Positions 1 through 7,470 of a DNA stretch of 22,003 nt are shown one piece after another. The position numbers and the translations under genes are program-made. The first letter of the stretch is position 1; the number at the start of each line of letters is the position of its first letter. The stretch is from Clostridia bacterium (GTDB lineage: Bacteria > Bacillota > Clostridia > Oscillospirales > Acutalibacteraceae). The notes under the pieces are model-generated. The model saw only the letters and a program-made list of their open reading frames with translations, had not been told where the DNA came from and made no database searches. Location: positions 1-22,003 of the forward strand of contig CAAFXD010000055.1 of the NCBI GenBank assembly GCA_900766945.1, in the 5' to 3' direction.

Positions 1-64
1 GTGTCAGTTCCAATAAAGGTGTTCTGCCGATAAGTGCGTCGGCGGATTGATAGATAGTAGACAT
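1..64 (-). CDS. cysK: Cysteine synthase (partial, N-terminus only)
   Basis: Only the first 21 codons are inside the window, and the gene runs off the left edge. They read MSTIYQSADALIGRTPLLEL, which matches the start of O-acetylserine sulfhydrylases (an amphipathic start followed by LIGxTPLxxL). The enzyme is PLP-dependent and makes cysteine from O-acetylserine and sulfide in the cytoplasm. The ATG is preceded by a GGGAGGAAA ribosome binding site, and 14 bp separate it from the metY stop codon, so the two genes form a sulfide-assimilation operon. With so short a fragment, cystathionine beta-synthase-like paralogues cannot be excluded. Confidence 0.8.
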   Translation of the reverse strand, partial: MSTIYQSADALIGRTPLLELT

Positions 65-78
65 TGTGGTTTCCTCCC

Positions 79-1368
79 TTATAAAGCCGCAACAGCGTCA
101 AACCCACGCTGTAAATCTGCAAGAATGTCGTCGATATGCTCTGTGCCGACAGACAGGCGAATGGTGTTTTGATAAATGCCTTGGTCAGCGAGTTCCTCGT
201 CGTTCAACTGACTGTGCGTGGTGGTTGCGGGGTGAATGACCAAACTTTTCACATCGGCAACATTCGCAAGCAATGAGAAAATCTGTAAATTGTCAATAAA
301 GGTGTGCGCCTCTTTCACGCCGCCCTTGATTTCAAAGGTGAAAATCGACGCGCCGCCGTTCGGGAAATATTTTTCGTACAGCGCGTGGTCGGGGTGGTCG
401 GGGAGAGAGGGGTGGTTGACGCGTGCAACCAACGGATGATTCGTCAAATATTCGACAACCTTTTTCGTGTTCTCCGCATGGCGCTCCAAGCGAAGCGAAA
501 GTGTCTCTGTGCCTTGCAACAGCAAGAACGCCGCGAAAGGCGAAATCGTCGCGCCCGTGTCGCGCAACAATACCGCGCGAATATAGGTGACGAATGCCGC
601 CGGCCCTGCCGCTTCGGTGAATACCGCGCCGTGGTATGCGGGGTTGGGTGCGGCGATTGCCGGGTAATTCCCCGACGCCGCCCAATCAAACTTGCCCGAG
701 TCCACAATCACGCCGCCGAGCGTAGTGCCGTGCCCACCGATGAATTTGGTGGCAGAGTGTACCACGATGTCCGCGCCGTGTTCAATCGGCCGGATGAGAT
801 ACGGCGTGCCAAAGGTGTTGTCGACCACAAGCGGTAAGCCGTGCTTGTGTGCCAGGGCGGCAAGCGCGTCAATATCGGGAATGTCGCTGTTCGGATTGCC
901 GAGCGTTTCAATGTAAATCGCGCGGGTGTTGTCTTGAATGGCGGCTTCTACCGCCGCAAGGTCGTGCGCATCTACAAACGAAGCGGTGATACCGAAATTC
1001 GGGAGCGTGTGCGCCAACAGGTTGTAACTGCCGCCGTAAATGGTTTTCTGCGCGACAATGTGCCCGCCGTTTTGCGCGAGCGCTTCAATGGTGTAGGAGA
1101 TTGCCGCTGCACCCGAAGCGAGCGCCAACGCGGCAACGCCGCCCTCCAAAGCGGCAATGCGTTTTTCAAATACATCCTGTGTGGAGTTGGTTAAGCGGCC
1201 GTAAATGTTGCCGGCATCACGCAGACCGAAACGGTCTGCCGCGTGCGCGCAGTTGTGGAAAACATAAGAGGTGGTTGCGTAAATCGGCACGGCACGGGAA
1301 TCGGTGACAGGGTCGGCTTCTTCTTGGCCGACATGGAGTTGTAAGGTTTCAAAACGATAGTCTGACAT
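79..1368 (-). CDS. metY: O-acetylhomoserine sulfhydrylase (PLP-dependent)
   Basis: This 429-aa protein belongs to the Cys/Met metabolism PLP-enzyme family and has the length typical of O-acetylhomoserine aminocarboxypropyltransferase. It makes homocysteine from O-acetylhomoserine and sulfide. Visible landmarks are the start FETLQLHVGQ, the IYGRLTNST segment (about residues 55-62), the ETLGNPN loop, the VVDNTFGTPY strand with the cofactor-binding Asp (about 183), and HSATKFIGGHG, whose Lys208 is the expected Schiff-base lysine. The ATG at 1368 follows an AAAGGAAA ribosome binding site. It is first in an operon with cysK and sits behind a consensus promoter and inverted-repeat operator. The long insertion before the C-terminal part favours MetY over MetB or MetC. 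Confidence 0.95.
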   Translation of the reverse strand: MSDYRFETLQLHVGQEEADPVTDSRAVPIYATTSYVFHNCAHAADRFGLRDAGNIYGRLTNSTQDVFEKRIAALEGGVAALALASGAAAISYTIEALAQNGGHIVAQKTIYGGSYNLLAHTLPNFGITASFVDAHDLAAVEAAIQDNTRAIYIETLGNPNSDIPDIDALAALAHKHGLPLVVDNTFGTPYLIRPIEHGADIVVHSATKFIGGHGTTLGGVIVDSGKFDWAASGNYPAIAAPNPAYHGAVFTEAAGPAAFVTYIRAVLLRDTGATISPFAAFLLLQGTETLSLRLERHAENTKKVVEYLTNHPLVARVNHPSLPDHPDHALYEKYFPNGGASIFTFEIKGGVKEAHTFIDNLQIFSLLANVADVKSLVIHPATTTHSQLNDEELADQGIYQNTIRLSVGTEHIDDILADLQRGFDAVAAL

Positions 1369-1577
1369 ACTGCATTTTCCTTTCGATATATATTGTGTAT
1401 AGTTTTCTGTTTATGATTGTGTGTTGTGTAAAAACAGGCATTTCTCACCATACACATTCGCCCGAAACGGAAATTCTGCCGAAGCAGGCTTTCAAAATGA
1501 TGTTGCACCGCCGTGCACCTCCTTACTGTATATTTTTTGTGTTTTGCTTTCATCAAAACCTACCTACCAAATAGGTT
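1369..1577 (-). promoter_or_regulatory. metY-cysK 5' leader with internal SD and UUCG hairpin
   Basis: About 208 nt of transcribed leader separate the predicted start site from the metY ATG. It holds a near-perfect Shine-Dalgarno AAGGAGG (1518-1524) nine bases before a GTG at 1506-1508. From there a frame stays open past the metY start to about 1191 in a different frame. An upstream ATG (1554-1556) opens the same frame. A small hairpin CTGC-TTCG-GCAG with a UUCG tetraloop lies at 1476-1487. This may be a regulatory upstream ORF or simply an untranslated leader. No known riboswitch (SAM or T-box) was recognised. Confidence 0.4.
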
Positions 1578-1582
1578 GGTAG
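1562..1582. promoter_or_regulatory. Inverted-repeat operator over the metY start site
   Basis: Two interleaved dyads are visible: ACCTA-N5-TAGGT (1562-1576) and CTACCAA-N5-TTGGTAG (1564-1582). They begin just downstream of the -10 box and cover the predicted start site, where a bound protein would repress. By position and by the sulfur genes controlled, a CymR-like Rrf2-family repressor is the natural candidate. That assignment is inference. Confidence 0.6.
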
Positions 1583-1583
1583 A

Positions 1584-1612
1584 ATTATACCGCGTAAATC
1601 TGCACTTGTCAA
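1584..1612 (-). promoter_or_regulatory. Sigma-A promoter of metY-cysK
   Basis: On the minus strand, TTGACA (1607-1612) is followed by exactly 17 bp and then TATAAT (1584-1589), a full consensus match. The expected start site is near 1577, inside the inverted-repeat operator. Confidence 0.9.
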
Positions 1613-1833
1613 TGCTTTTTTTCGGATTTTCGGAAAAATTTGTGAAAATCCGAAAAATATGAAACGATGAGTTATCCATCTAAAATCCATCTCAAATTTT
1701 CAAAAAGAAAAAACCAAAGCCCACGCAAACTGAAAACCAATCAAAAGCAAAAACGGCAAGCTGTTGAAAAGCAATGGAAAAACCGCTTAAAATCCTTGCT
1801 ATACCAATAAAACCAATATGCCACAAAAGAAAA
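1613..1833. other. Intergenic, no gene seen
   Basis: About 220 bp between the metY promoter and the terminator at 1834. It is AT-rich, and the longest frames look random in composition and lack ribosome binding sites. No repeat or RNA gene was recognised. Confidence 0.6.
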
Positions 1834-1859
1834 ACAGCGGCAGAACGCCCCACCGCTGT
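1834..1859 (-). terminator. Intrinsic terminator, apparently the original guaA terminator
   Basis: On the minus strand the stem ACAGCGG/CCGCTGT encloses a 12-nt loop and is followed by TTTTTCTTTT. It lies 15 bp past the TGA of the guaA-like tail in the left att core, on host DNA outside the element. It fits as the terminator of guaA before insertion, now 9.4 kb from the gene. Confidence 0.75.
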
Positions 1860-1876
1860 GTGTAAAAGGTATATTC

Positions 1877-1886
1877 ATTCCCACTC
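1877..1886. repeat. Left attachment core
   Basis: ATTCCCACTC, identical to the right core. Read on the minus strand, the bases here spell GTA GAG TGG GAA TGA, that is Val-Glu-Trp-Glu-stop. This is the GMP synthase C-terminus without the rest of the gene. Confidence 0.88.
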
Positions 1887-1925
1887 TACCCCTGTTTTCA
1901 AAACCGTAACATTTCCGCAGGGGTA
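1887..1925. repeat. Inverted repeat adjoining the left core
   Basis: TACCCCTG (1887-1894) and CAGGGGTA (1918-1925) form an 8-bp perfect inverted repeat with a 23-bp spacer, starting directly at the inner edge of the left core. It may be a recombinase or accessory-protein site. No equivalent was seen at the right end. Confidence 0.5.
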
Positions 1926-1987
1926 ATATTGTTCGTATTATTTCAATCACTTGTATTATACAAAGTACATCGGCTGTAAACCTTCGT

Positions 1988-2005
1988 GTTGCCATATTGT
2001 TGCCA
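1988..2005. repeat. Left integrase arm sites (GTTGCCA x2)
   Basis: GTTGCCA occurs at 1988-1994 and again at 1999-2005, 11 bp apart in the same orientation. The same pair with the same spacing recurs at the right end (11219-11236). This is the layout expected for arm-type sites bound by the N-terminal domain of a Tn916-like integrase. Confidence 0.75.
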
Positions 2006-2096
2006 CGAAAAACATTATAAAAAATTATTAAGCCTGAATACCCATTTCTCTTTTGACAATGATATAAAAACATATCTTGACTTAAAAAATGCGACA

Positions 2097-3716
2097 CTAT
2101 TCGATAAATGCTTTATACAATTCGGCACAAAGAGCATCTTTATCTATAGGCTTATCCCCTTCCTTGTAGTAAAGATAAAAGAACTCTTTCGTGTCTAGTT
2201 CGCTACTCTCCAATAGTGTTACAACGTCTTTAAGTGGATATGTATTTGAGTTTGCTTTTTGAGGAAATGTAATAGGAATATTTGACAAGTCCTTTTTGTT
2301 AAATCCACTGTAAAACTGACTTGCCTCTAACAAAACAAAATCACAGTCAATTCCATTATTGCTCGCATAGTTTTTAAGTGCTTGGATAACTTTGAGGATT
2401 TTTTCTTTTATTTCCTTTTGAGCCTTTTTAGTTGTTTCATCAATTTCTGTTGATTCGTCCGCGCTCTTTAAATCATTCTCAAGTTTTTCAATAATACTTT
2501 CGTTTATTATCCAGCTTTCAGAATTCTTGCGCATGTATTTTTCAGTTTCCGATAAAGCGGATGAAAGATTTTCAAATATTTTACCATTTCTTCCAAAACG
2601 AAGAGTCATGTATGCCTTATACTCCGCTTCCGACTTCCAAAGAGGATGACGTCTTTTATTTCTCGAAAAATATTCGGTGCATAATGCATCATCTTTTTTT
2701 GTTTTCAATAAGTGGACAATATCATCATCACATAACAAAGATATTTCTGTTCCGTCACTCAATTTATGCCCTTCAAAACTTAAAGATTCTCGTGAAAACA
2801 AATTTTCTTCATCATTGGAATACTTCCTTTCCAATTTATCTATAACATGTTGAATAATATACATGTCATATAGAACTATTGGATGAGTTTGAATCCATTT
2901 TCTTTCCGAATCGTGAGCATAAACTACATTTTCTATTACACTTATTGCATTTTTCTTGAAACCTAAATCTGCTTTTTCATTATTTATCGTTATTGTTAAT
3001 GAAGTTAACAATCTTTCATAATCAATATTTACCGTTTCAAATCCAGTAAAGTATGCATCTCTAATCAAGTAATCCAATCTGTCAACATCAATTACTTTTG
3101 AGTTCAGCATTGAAATAATACAGTTTAGTATTGAACGACATAAATCGCTCTCTTGGTATTTATATCCTGTAATACAGCGAGCAAATAGTTCCTTTGAAAA
3201 TTCATCTGCAAAATAAAACCGATACTTTTCAAGTGCAACAATAGCACTCATTATTTCATGAGGTGCTGCAGACATACTATCTTTTGGAATATCATTTATA
3301 AAAGTTTCTGTCCCAACAGAATCTGCCAATCTTTTATGTAAATTAATATATCTTCCTTGTTTATCTAAATAATATTTTTCTCCAGTATGAGAAAATGGTG
3401 CATGTCCAACATCGTGTAGCAAACAGGCTAATAAAAAGATTTCTTTTGTTTTATTCCAATCAAGCAAGTCTTTTGTAAGTTCATTATCCTTCAAATAACT
3501 AAAAACGCTTTTAGATGCGATAGTTCCTAAATGATATACCCCAATCGAGTGAATAAATCGATTATGAACAGAAGCAGAATAAAGAGGAGAGTAGCTAGTT
3601 TGAACTATTCTCCTCAATCTTTGAAATTCCGCTGTGTCAATAATATTTTTCACATATTCAGTTGGTAATTTAACATATCCATAAATTGGATCTTTAAACT
3701 GCTTAAACGGAATCAT
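2097..3716 (-). CDS. SAMHD1-like HD-domain phosphohydrolase
   Basis: This 539-aa protein is a COG1078-type HD superfamily phosphohydrolase related to SAMHD1 and bacterial dNTP triphosphohydrolases. Its N-terminus (FKDPIYGYVKLP) is the family signature. The metal ligands can be aligned: H56 in FIHSIGV, H101 and D102 in HDVGHAPFSH, and D212 in VDRLDYLIRD. The expected activity is hydrolysis of dNTPs to nucleosides and triphosphate in the cytoplasm, but substrate and allostery are unknown. The C-terminal ~250 residues are charged and unassigned. Its ATG overlaps the stop of the upstream small gene (TAATG), so the two are translationally coupled. As cargo of a mobile element it may act in phage defence by nucleotide depletion. 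That role is inferred. Confidence 0.88.
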   Translation of the reverse strand: MIPFKQFKDPIYGYVKLPTEYVKNIIDTAEFQRLRRIVQTSYSPLYSASVHNRFIHSIGVYHLGTIASKSVFSYLKDNELTKDLLDWNKTKEIFLLACLLHDVGHAPFSHTGEKYYLDKQGRYINLHKRLADSVGTETFINDIPKDSMSAAPHEIMSAIVALEKYRFYFADEFSKELFARCITGYKYQESDLCRSILNCIISMLNSKVIDVDRLDYLIRDAYFTGFETVNIDYERLLTSLTITINNEKADLGFKKNAISVIENVVYAHDSERKWIQTHPIVLYDMYIIQHVIDKLERKYSNDEENLFSRESLSFEGHKLSDGTEISLLCDDDIVHLLKTKKDDALCTEYFSRNKRRHPLWKSEAEYKAYMTLRFGRNGKIFENLSSALSETEKYMRKNSESWIINESIIEKLENDLKSADESTEIDETTKKAQKEIKEKILKVIQALKNYASNNGIDCDFVLLEASQFYSGFNKKDLSNIPITFPQKANSNTYPLKDVVTLLESSELDTKEFFYLYYKEGDKPIDKDALCAELYKAFIE

Positions 3717-4081
3717 TATTTTACTCCTAATTTTGCTACGGTTTGTTCACTTACAAACGCAAGAAGTACATCCCATGCTAAATATCCCCTAAACTTTATA
3801 ATTAAGTCTTCAATTGATACTTCAGACTTGAGCACAATTCCAATTTGATTGTTTAAAACAGTTTCTTCAAAAATATCCGAATAATTTCTAAACATTGCAT
3901 TGGTACTTTCCCTTGAAAGAATTAAAATTGCTTTTTCGCCTTTGGCGTTTAAAAAGTTTACTACTTCGGAACCATAATTTTCTAATTCTTCGTAAGAAAC
4001 AAATCTCTTTGATTTATCTTTTGACATAACTTCAATTAGTGCATTTGCAGCCAAATCTTCAATTCCTATATAAACGCACAT
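3716..4081 (-). CDS. Unknown ~121-aa partner of the HD phosphohydrolase
   Basis: I do not recognise the family. The protein starts MCVYIGIEDLAANALIEV and looks like a small soluble alternating strand/helix fold (CVYIGI, KAILILS and IGIVL read as strands) with no signal peptide or membrane segment. Two starts are possible. The ATG at 4087 lies only 3 bp from AAAGG, while the one at 4081 has 9 bp spacing and is preferred. The stop overlaps the HD gene start (TAATG), and an extended -10 promoter lies just upstream. The coupling suggests a dedicated regulator, inhibitor or sensor of the HD enzyme. That function is inferred only from context. Confidence 0.75.
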   Translation of the reverse strand: MCVYIGIEDLAANALIEVMSKDKSKRFVSYEELENYGSEVVNFLNAKGEKAILILSRESTNAMFRNYSDIFEETVLNNQIGIVLKSEVSIEDLIIKFRGYLAWDVLLAFVSEQTVAKLGVK

Positions 4082-4110
4082 ATCCATCTTCCTTTCAAGT
4101 TAGTTTATTT

Positions 4111-4119
4111 ATTATAACA
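4111..4119 (-). promoter_or_regulatory. Extended -10 promoter of the HD operon
   Basis: On the minus strand TGTTATAAT gives a perfect TATAAT (4111-4116) with an upstream TG extension. No good -35 is present, which fits extended -10 promoters. It lies about 30 bp before the small-gene start. Confidence 0.65.
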
Positions 4120-4172
4120 CATAAAATTAAAAAAATCTATAGAAAATATTAACAATTACAAAAAACACTAAA

Positions 4173-4217
4173 AAGCACTAACAGTCAAATGGTTTTTGCA
4201 ATTGTTCTTTAGTGCTT
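4173..4217 (-). terminator. Possible terminator after the broken radical SAM gene
   Basis: AAGCACTAA (4173-4181) and TTAGTGCTT (4209-4217) form a 9-bp perfect stem. Its minus-strand side is followed by a T-rich tract. The loop is long (27 nt), so the call is tentative. The rest of 4088-4304 shows nothing else but the HD operon promoter. Confidence 0.4.
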
Positions 4218-4304
4218 AAATTAGTAGTTTAAGATAATAATAAAATAATTTGTTTTAACTGCTAATCATTTGCAAATAGAAATATAATATTTATAAATGT
4301 GTTG

Positions 4305-4778
4305 CTAATCCATATTTTCAGTAATTGTTCCGTTTTTAATATGATAATTAATCATATTCGCATTACAGAACTCAATAACCATATTTGCTTGTTCGTTATA
4401 AAAATCCTTGTGTTCCTTATACGATGAGATTTCCTTGTTGTAATTTGTTCTACCAAATATTATTTTATCTACGAAACTAATTTCTCTTAATATCTCATTT
4501 AAATCTTGTTCAATGATATTTGGAGTGGGATATGGTTCAATACTTATCCACGTTTTATAACCACAATCATGCAAGTGTTTTAATGAAGATATTCTATTTT
4601 TATAAGGAGCAGCACCTGGTTCATATTTCTCTCGATAATTTTCATTTAACGATACTAATGTGATACCATATTCATTACCTTTAGACAAGTTCGCTAATTC
4701 CACTGGTAATAACCCTTTAGTTAATACTGAACAGTTAATACCTTCTGCATTAAACTTCTTGATTACTTTTAAAGCATT
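4305..4778 (-). pseudogene. Radical SAM protein, C-terminal remnant
   Basis: The open frame reads NALKVIKKFNAEGINCSVLT, then continues through KGLLPVELANLSKGNEYGITLVSLNE and ISIEPYPTPNIIEQ to IKNGTITENMD. I recognise this as the C-terminal half of a radical SAM enzyme of the SplB/COG1533-like type: late TIM-barrel strands, ISIEP strand, FGRTNYN loop. The CxxxCxxC iron-sulfur motif and the N-terminal half are missing, and a TGA at 4779-4781 closes the frame upstream. The GTG at 4703 is only an internal codon. The 5' end overlaps, in another frame, the end of the DUF2461-like gene, marking a deletion junction near 4770-4785. It is probably non-functional. Confidence 0.8.
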
Positions 4779-5316
4779 TCATATTTAGTAATTCCTTTGC
4801 AGAGCTATCAGGAATATGGGGAAAATGGTCTTTTTGGTATTTTTCGCCGGTTATCTCAAAGCCTTTTAAAATCAAATCATCAATAAGCTTAGAACAGGGC
4901 TTAACATTTTCGCAGATTTTCTCTCTAAGTAAATCCATATCCTTTGAATTAGGCTTATATATTTTCAATCCGTAACCGTATGCATCACAACCCATATCAA
5001 AGTATAAGCCTATTATATTTGCTTTCCTGTTTGCCTGTCTGAAGCGCAGATACATATATTCCTCTAAAGGCACATTCGGAGAAAATCGTCTGTCTGTATA
5101 CAGGGATGAAATACACCTTGCAGGCTTTGTTTCAAAATCCATATCAAATTGATTTACAATTTCTAATAAATCAAAATACAACAGATTAATCGGTTCAGTT
5201 ATATATTTTTTATACATAACAAGATTTTCGCTTTGTTTGTCATTTGTATTGCAAAGCTGCAATTCAAATAGAAAATTATTTGTTTCTTTATCAAAGCCTT
5301 TAAAATTACCGTTCAT
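4750..5316 (-). pseudogene. DUF2461-like protein, 3'-truncated
   Basis: 188 aa beginning MNGNFKGFDKETNNFLFELQ, with the family-like segments YKKYITEPI, ISSLYTDRRFS, a YMYLRFR strand and GYGLKIYKP. This looks like a DUF2461 (TIGR02453-type) protein of unknown function. Such proteins normally extend about 25-40 residues further. Here the frame ends in MKCFKSNQEV, encoded by the same bases that begin the radical SAM remnant in the +1 frame. So the 3' end has been replaced by a deletion that removed the true C-terminus and the start of the next gene. The ATG has a GGAG ribosome binding site. The protein may still be made, but in altered form. Confidence 0.6.
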
Positions 5317-5415
5317 TAAATTTCTCCAATATATCTACAAGAAATAATTTCACAAAACAATAATACCATAAAATTACATAATATCCAAGTGCAATATTAA
5401 AACCATAATAATTAA

Positions 5416-5436
5416 AGGGCAGGTTAATCCTGCCCT
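5416..5436 (-). terminator. Terminator of the xis-int-mob-tnpV operon
   Basis: AGGGCAGG-TTAAT-CCTGCCCT is an 8-bp perfect stem with a 5-nt loop, 5 bp past the tnpV stop. A modest TTTAATTATT tail follows on the minus strand. Confidence 0.8.
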
Positions 5437-5441
5437 AAAAA

Positions 5442-5816
5442 TCAAATTGTGTATATAAAATTATATACAATCTCTCTTGCACGATTTGTAATGTTATTCA
5501 TAGCTTGCACCCAAGCAAGCATATCTGTTTCTTTGAGTTGCTCGGTTATACCTTCATTTTCGGCGAGTTGCTTAATGAGGGTATCATACATTTCTTTTGC
5601 TCGGACATCTACATCGTGGAGATAAGAGTTAAGTTTGCCAGTTGTCAGTAAGTTGTAATACATCAACTTGTGGTTTTCTTTTAGGTACTCCTTATGCCTT
5701 TGTCCCCAAATGCCGATAGGGTAATTGGTATCTGTTGAAACAAGGTTTGGCAGATAAACATCACCTACAAGTGTGTAATCAATTCCTGTTTTTTCGTCTG
5801 TAAAATTCTTTTTCAT
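5442..5816 (-). CDS. tnpV: Transposon-encoded protein TnpV
   Basis: The product (124 aa from the ATG at 5816) begins MKKNFTDEKTGIDYTLVGDV and contains IGIWGQRHKEYLKENHK and YYNLLTTGKLNSYL. This matches the TnpV family found in clostridial mobilizable elements, whose function is not established. The start at 5816 is chosen because AGGAG lies 7 bp upstream. An earlier ATG at 5834 overlaps the relaxase stop. It is the last gene of the element's mobilization operon and is followed by a strong hairpin terminator. Confidence 0.85.
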   Translation of the reverse strand: MKKNFTDEKTGIDYTLVGDVYLPNLVSTDTNYPIGIWGQRHKEYLKENHKLMYYNLLTTGKLNSYLHDVDVRAKEMYDTLIKQLAENEGITEQLKETDMLAWVQAMNNITNRAREIVYNFIYTI

Positions 5817-5830
5817 AGTAAATCTCCTTA

Positions 5831-7216
5831 TCATCTGTAATAATCATAATATCTAACTTTTTGTTTGTGCTTAACTGCAAAGCGTTGGTGTTGCAGGTTT
5901 TGCTCTGCTCTGATATTTTGCTTGATTTTAGGGTTGTCTTCCATGATACTTTTTGCGGTTTTAATATCTCTGCGTATGCGTCTTATTACCGCTGTATAGT
6001 CATTCCTTTTTGAAATCAGTTCGGCTTTTGTATCTTCGTCCGTACACCTGCGAAGCTTGTTGTAAATGTGCTTTCGTTCATTGTCAAGCATTTTGATTTG
6101 CTCGGTTGACATACTGATAAATGCGTTTACATCATCAAGCATGTTCAAGTGTTCTTTGTAAATCAGCGTTATCTGCCGTGCATAACGATCTAACTTTCTA
6201 ATAGCCTCACGCATTTCCGGTGATAATGGCTTATGTGGCTTCTTTTTAGGCAAATAGCCTAGCCGATAGCAATAGTAAAGATACAACGCCTTTAAGCCTG
6301 TTACCTTTTGCGTTTTTGCAAAACTGCCATTGAAAAAATACCTTTTCGGCTGAATATATTTCTGCTTGGTAGTTTTGATATAAGCGTTATAATTTGCACA
6401 GACTTCCCACACATCGTTTTCTTTCATTCTGCGAAAAATATAATCTCTGTCGTACTGCTTGCCTAACCGATAAAGACGAGTATTTCTTTTATCATTAACG
6501 GAGCGAAGCGTTGCATATTTTAGGTCAGGATTTAAATTAACAATATATCCTTGTTTCTTTAGCACACGAACAAACTCTGTTGGAGAGTAACTGATGCTTA
6601 ATGCATAATCAATGGCAAGACGCATTAAATTGTGCTTTGTAGGCTCACCATTCTTTTCTGCAAAATACATACTTCTTGGGGTTTTACCCTTTGGGTTTTT
6701 GATTACCGTTAGCCTTTCCTTTTCACACAATTCATCGGATAAATCTCTGAACTTGTAATATGCTTTCTTATTACAATCAAACTTTTTACCATTCCACATA
6801 TTAACCGAATTGATAACAAAATGGTTATGATATGTGCCTGTATTAAAATGTGTTGCAACCAGCACTTGATAGTCTGTACCCCACATATTCTTTGCGAGCT
6901 CAACACCTATTCTGTGGCATTGCTCAGGTGTAACCTCACCCGTTTTAAAGCTTTGGTATGCATGATAAGCAACATTGCCTGTGCATTTGTTATACCTTTT
7001 TTGAACAGAAATCATTTCATCAAAAGCGGTTTCTGCGTTGCAATTTACACCTGTAACATAACAATTTTTTTCATTTTCATCCGCAGTTTTGTTTTCGTTT
7101 TCTGCATAGTGAATGACCTTTTGCAAATCGAAGTAAATTGTTTTATTTGGGTTGGCGGCATAGTCAACAACTCGGGATAGGCTATCTTTAATTACCCATA
7201 TTTTTGTTACTGCCAT
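5831..7216 (-). CDS. Relaxase / mobilization nuclease (MobA/VirD2-like)
   Basis: 461 aa. Residues 1-300 look like a Relaxase domain (PF03432). Landmarks are LSRVVDYAANPNKT (candidate nicking Tyr19), the NVAYHAYQSF strand, and the histidine triad in THFNTGTYHNHFVIN (H123, H130, H132), which holds the metal. The C-terminal ~150 residues are basic and probably helical (many K/R, ending KQKVRYYDYYR), as in relaxases that bind oriT DNA. It should nick and pilot the element's DNA for transfer through a helper's secretion channel. The ATG overlaps the stop of the MobC-like gene (TAATG). There is no coupling protein or secretion gene nearby. Confidence 0.93.
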   Translation of the reverse strand: MAVTKIWVIKDSLSRVVDYAANPNKTIYFDLQKVIHYAENENKTADENEKNCYVTGVNCNAETAFDEMISVQKRYNKCTGNVAYHAYQSFKTGEVTPEQCHRIGVELAKNMWGTDYQVLVATHFNTGTYHNHFVINSVNMWNGKKFDCNKKAYYKFRDLSDELCEKERLTVIKNPKGKTPRSMYFAEKNGEPTKHNLMRLAIDYALSISYSPTEFVRVLKKQGYIVNLNPDLKYATLRSVNDKRNTRLYRLGKQYDRDYIFRRMKENDVWEVCANYNAYIKTTKQKYIQPKRYFFNGSFAKTQKVTGLKALYLYYCYRLGYLPKKKPHKPLSPEMREAIRKLDRYARQITLIYKEHLNMLDDVNAFISMSTEQIKMLDNERKHIYNKLRRCTDEDTKAELISKRNDYTAVIRRIRRDIKTAKSIMEDNPKIKQNIRAEQNLQHQRFAVKHKQKVRYYDYYR

Positions 7217-7470
7217 TAGCCTGTATCCTCCCCATGATATGCTTTGAGAATTAGTTCTTTAACCCTGTCCAATCTGCTGTCATTCATTCGGCAAATTAAC
7301 TGATATGCTTCGTGCAAGCACTTACTTGGTGCAGGGGTTATCCTTTGATTTAACCCTGCTTTTAGCATATATGCCGATAAAGATAACCCTGATTTTTTAG
7401 ACAAAGAAAGTAGCTTTTTCTTCTCATCCTCCGTAACACGAATGTTGATAGATTTGTTCCTTTCCCTCAT
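7216..7470 (-). CDS. MobC-like ribbon-helix-helix relaxosome protein
   Basis: 84 aa. The N-terminal half (KSINIRVTEDEKKKLLSLSKKSGLSLSAYM) is a ribbon-helix-helix pattern: a basic strand followed by two helices. It resembles MobC-type accessory proteins that bind oriT and help the relaxase open it. The start overlaps the preceding gene (ATGA) and the stop overlaps the relaxase start (TAATG), so all three are translationally coupled. Its ribosome binding site region (AGGAGGGG) abuts the candidate oriT hairpins. Autoregulation by binding there is plausible but inferred. Confidence 0.75.
   Translation of the reverse strand: MRERNKSINIRVTEDEKKKLLSLSKKSGLSLSAYMLKAGLNQRITPAPSKCLHEAYQLICRMNDSRLDRVKELILKAYHGEDTG

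Noticed and set aside
304..837. 177-codon frame antisense to metY
   Set aside because: It lies fully within metY, is Arg-rich from GC-biased antisense reading, and has no start signal.
1988..2005. GTTGCCA repeats as part of a CRISPR array
   Set aside because: Only two 7-bp units occur at each end with no spacers or cas genes. They fit integrase arm sites.
1741..2097. 118-codon minus-strand frame spanning the left element boundary
   Set aside because: It crosses the att core and the terminator, has no ribosome binding site, and has unlikely composition (rich in Cys/Phe). It is an accidental frame.
4305..4703. Intact 132-aa gene starting at GTG 4703
   Set aside because: The homologous-looking frame continues upstream of the GTG to 4778 without a ribosome binding site, and the radical SAM cysteine motif is missing. 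It is a remnant.
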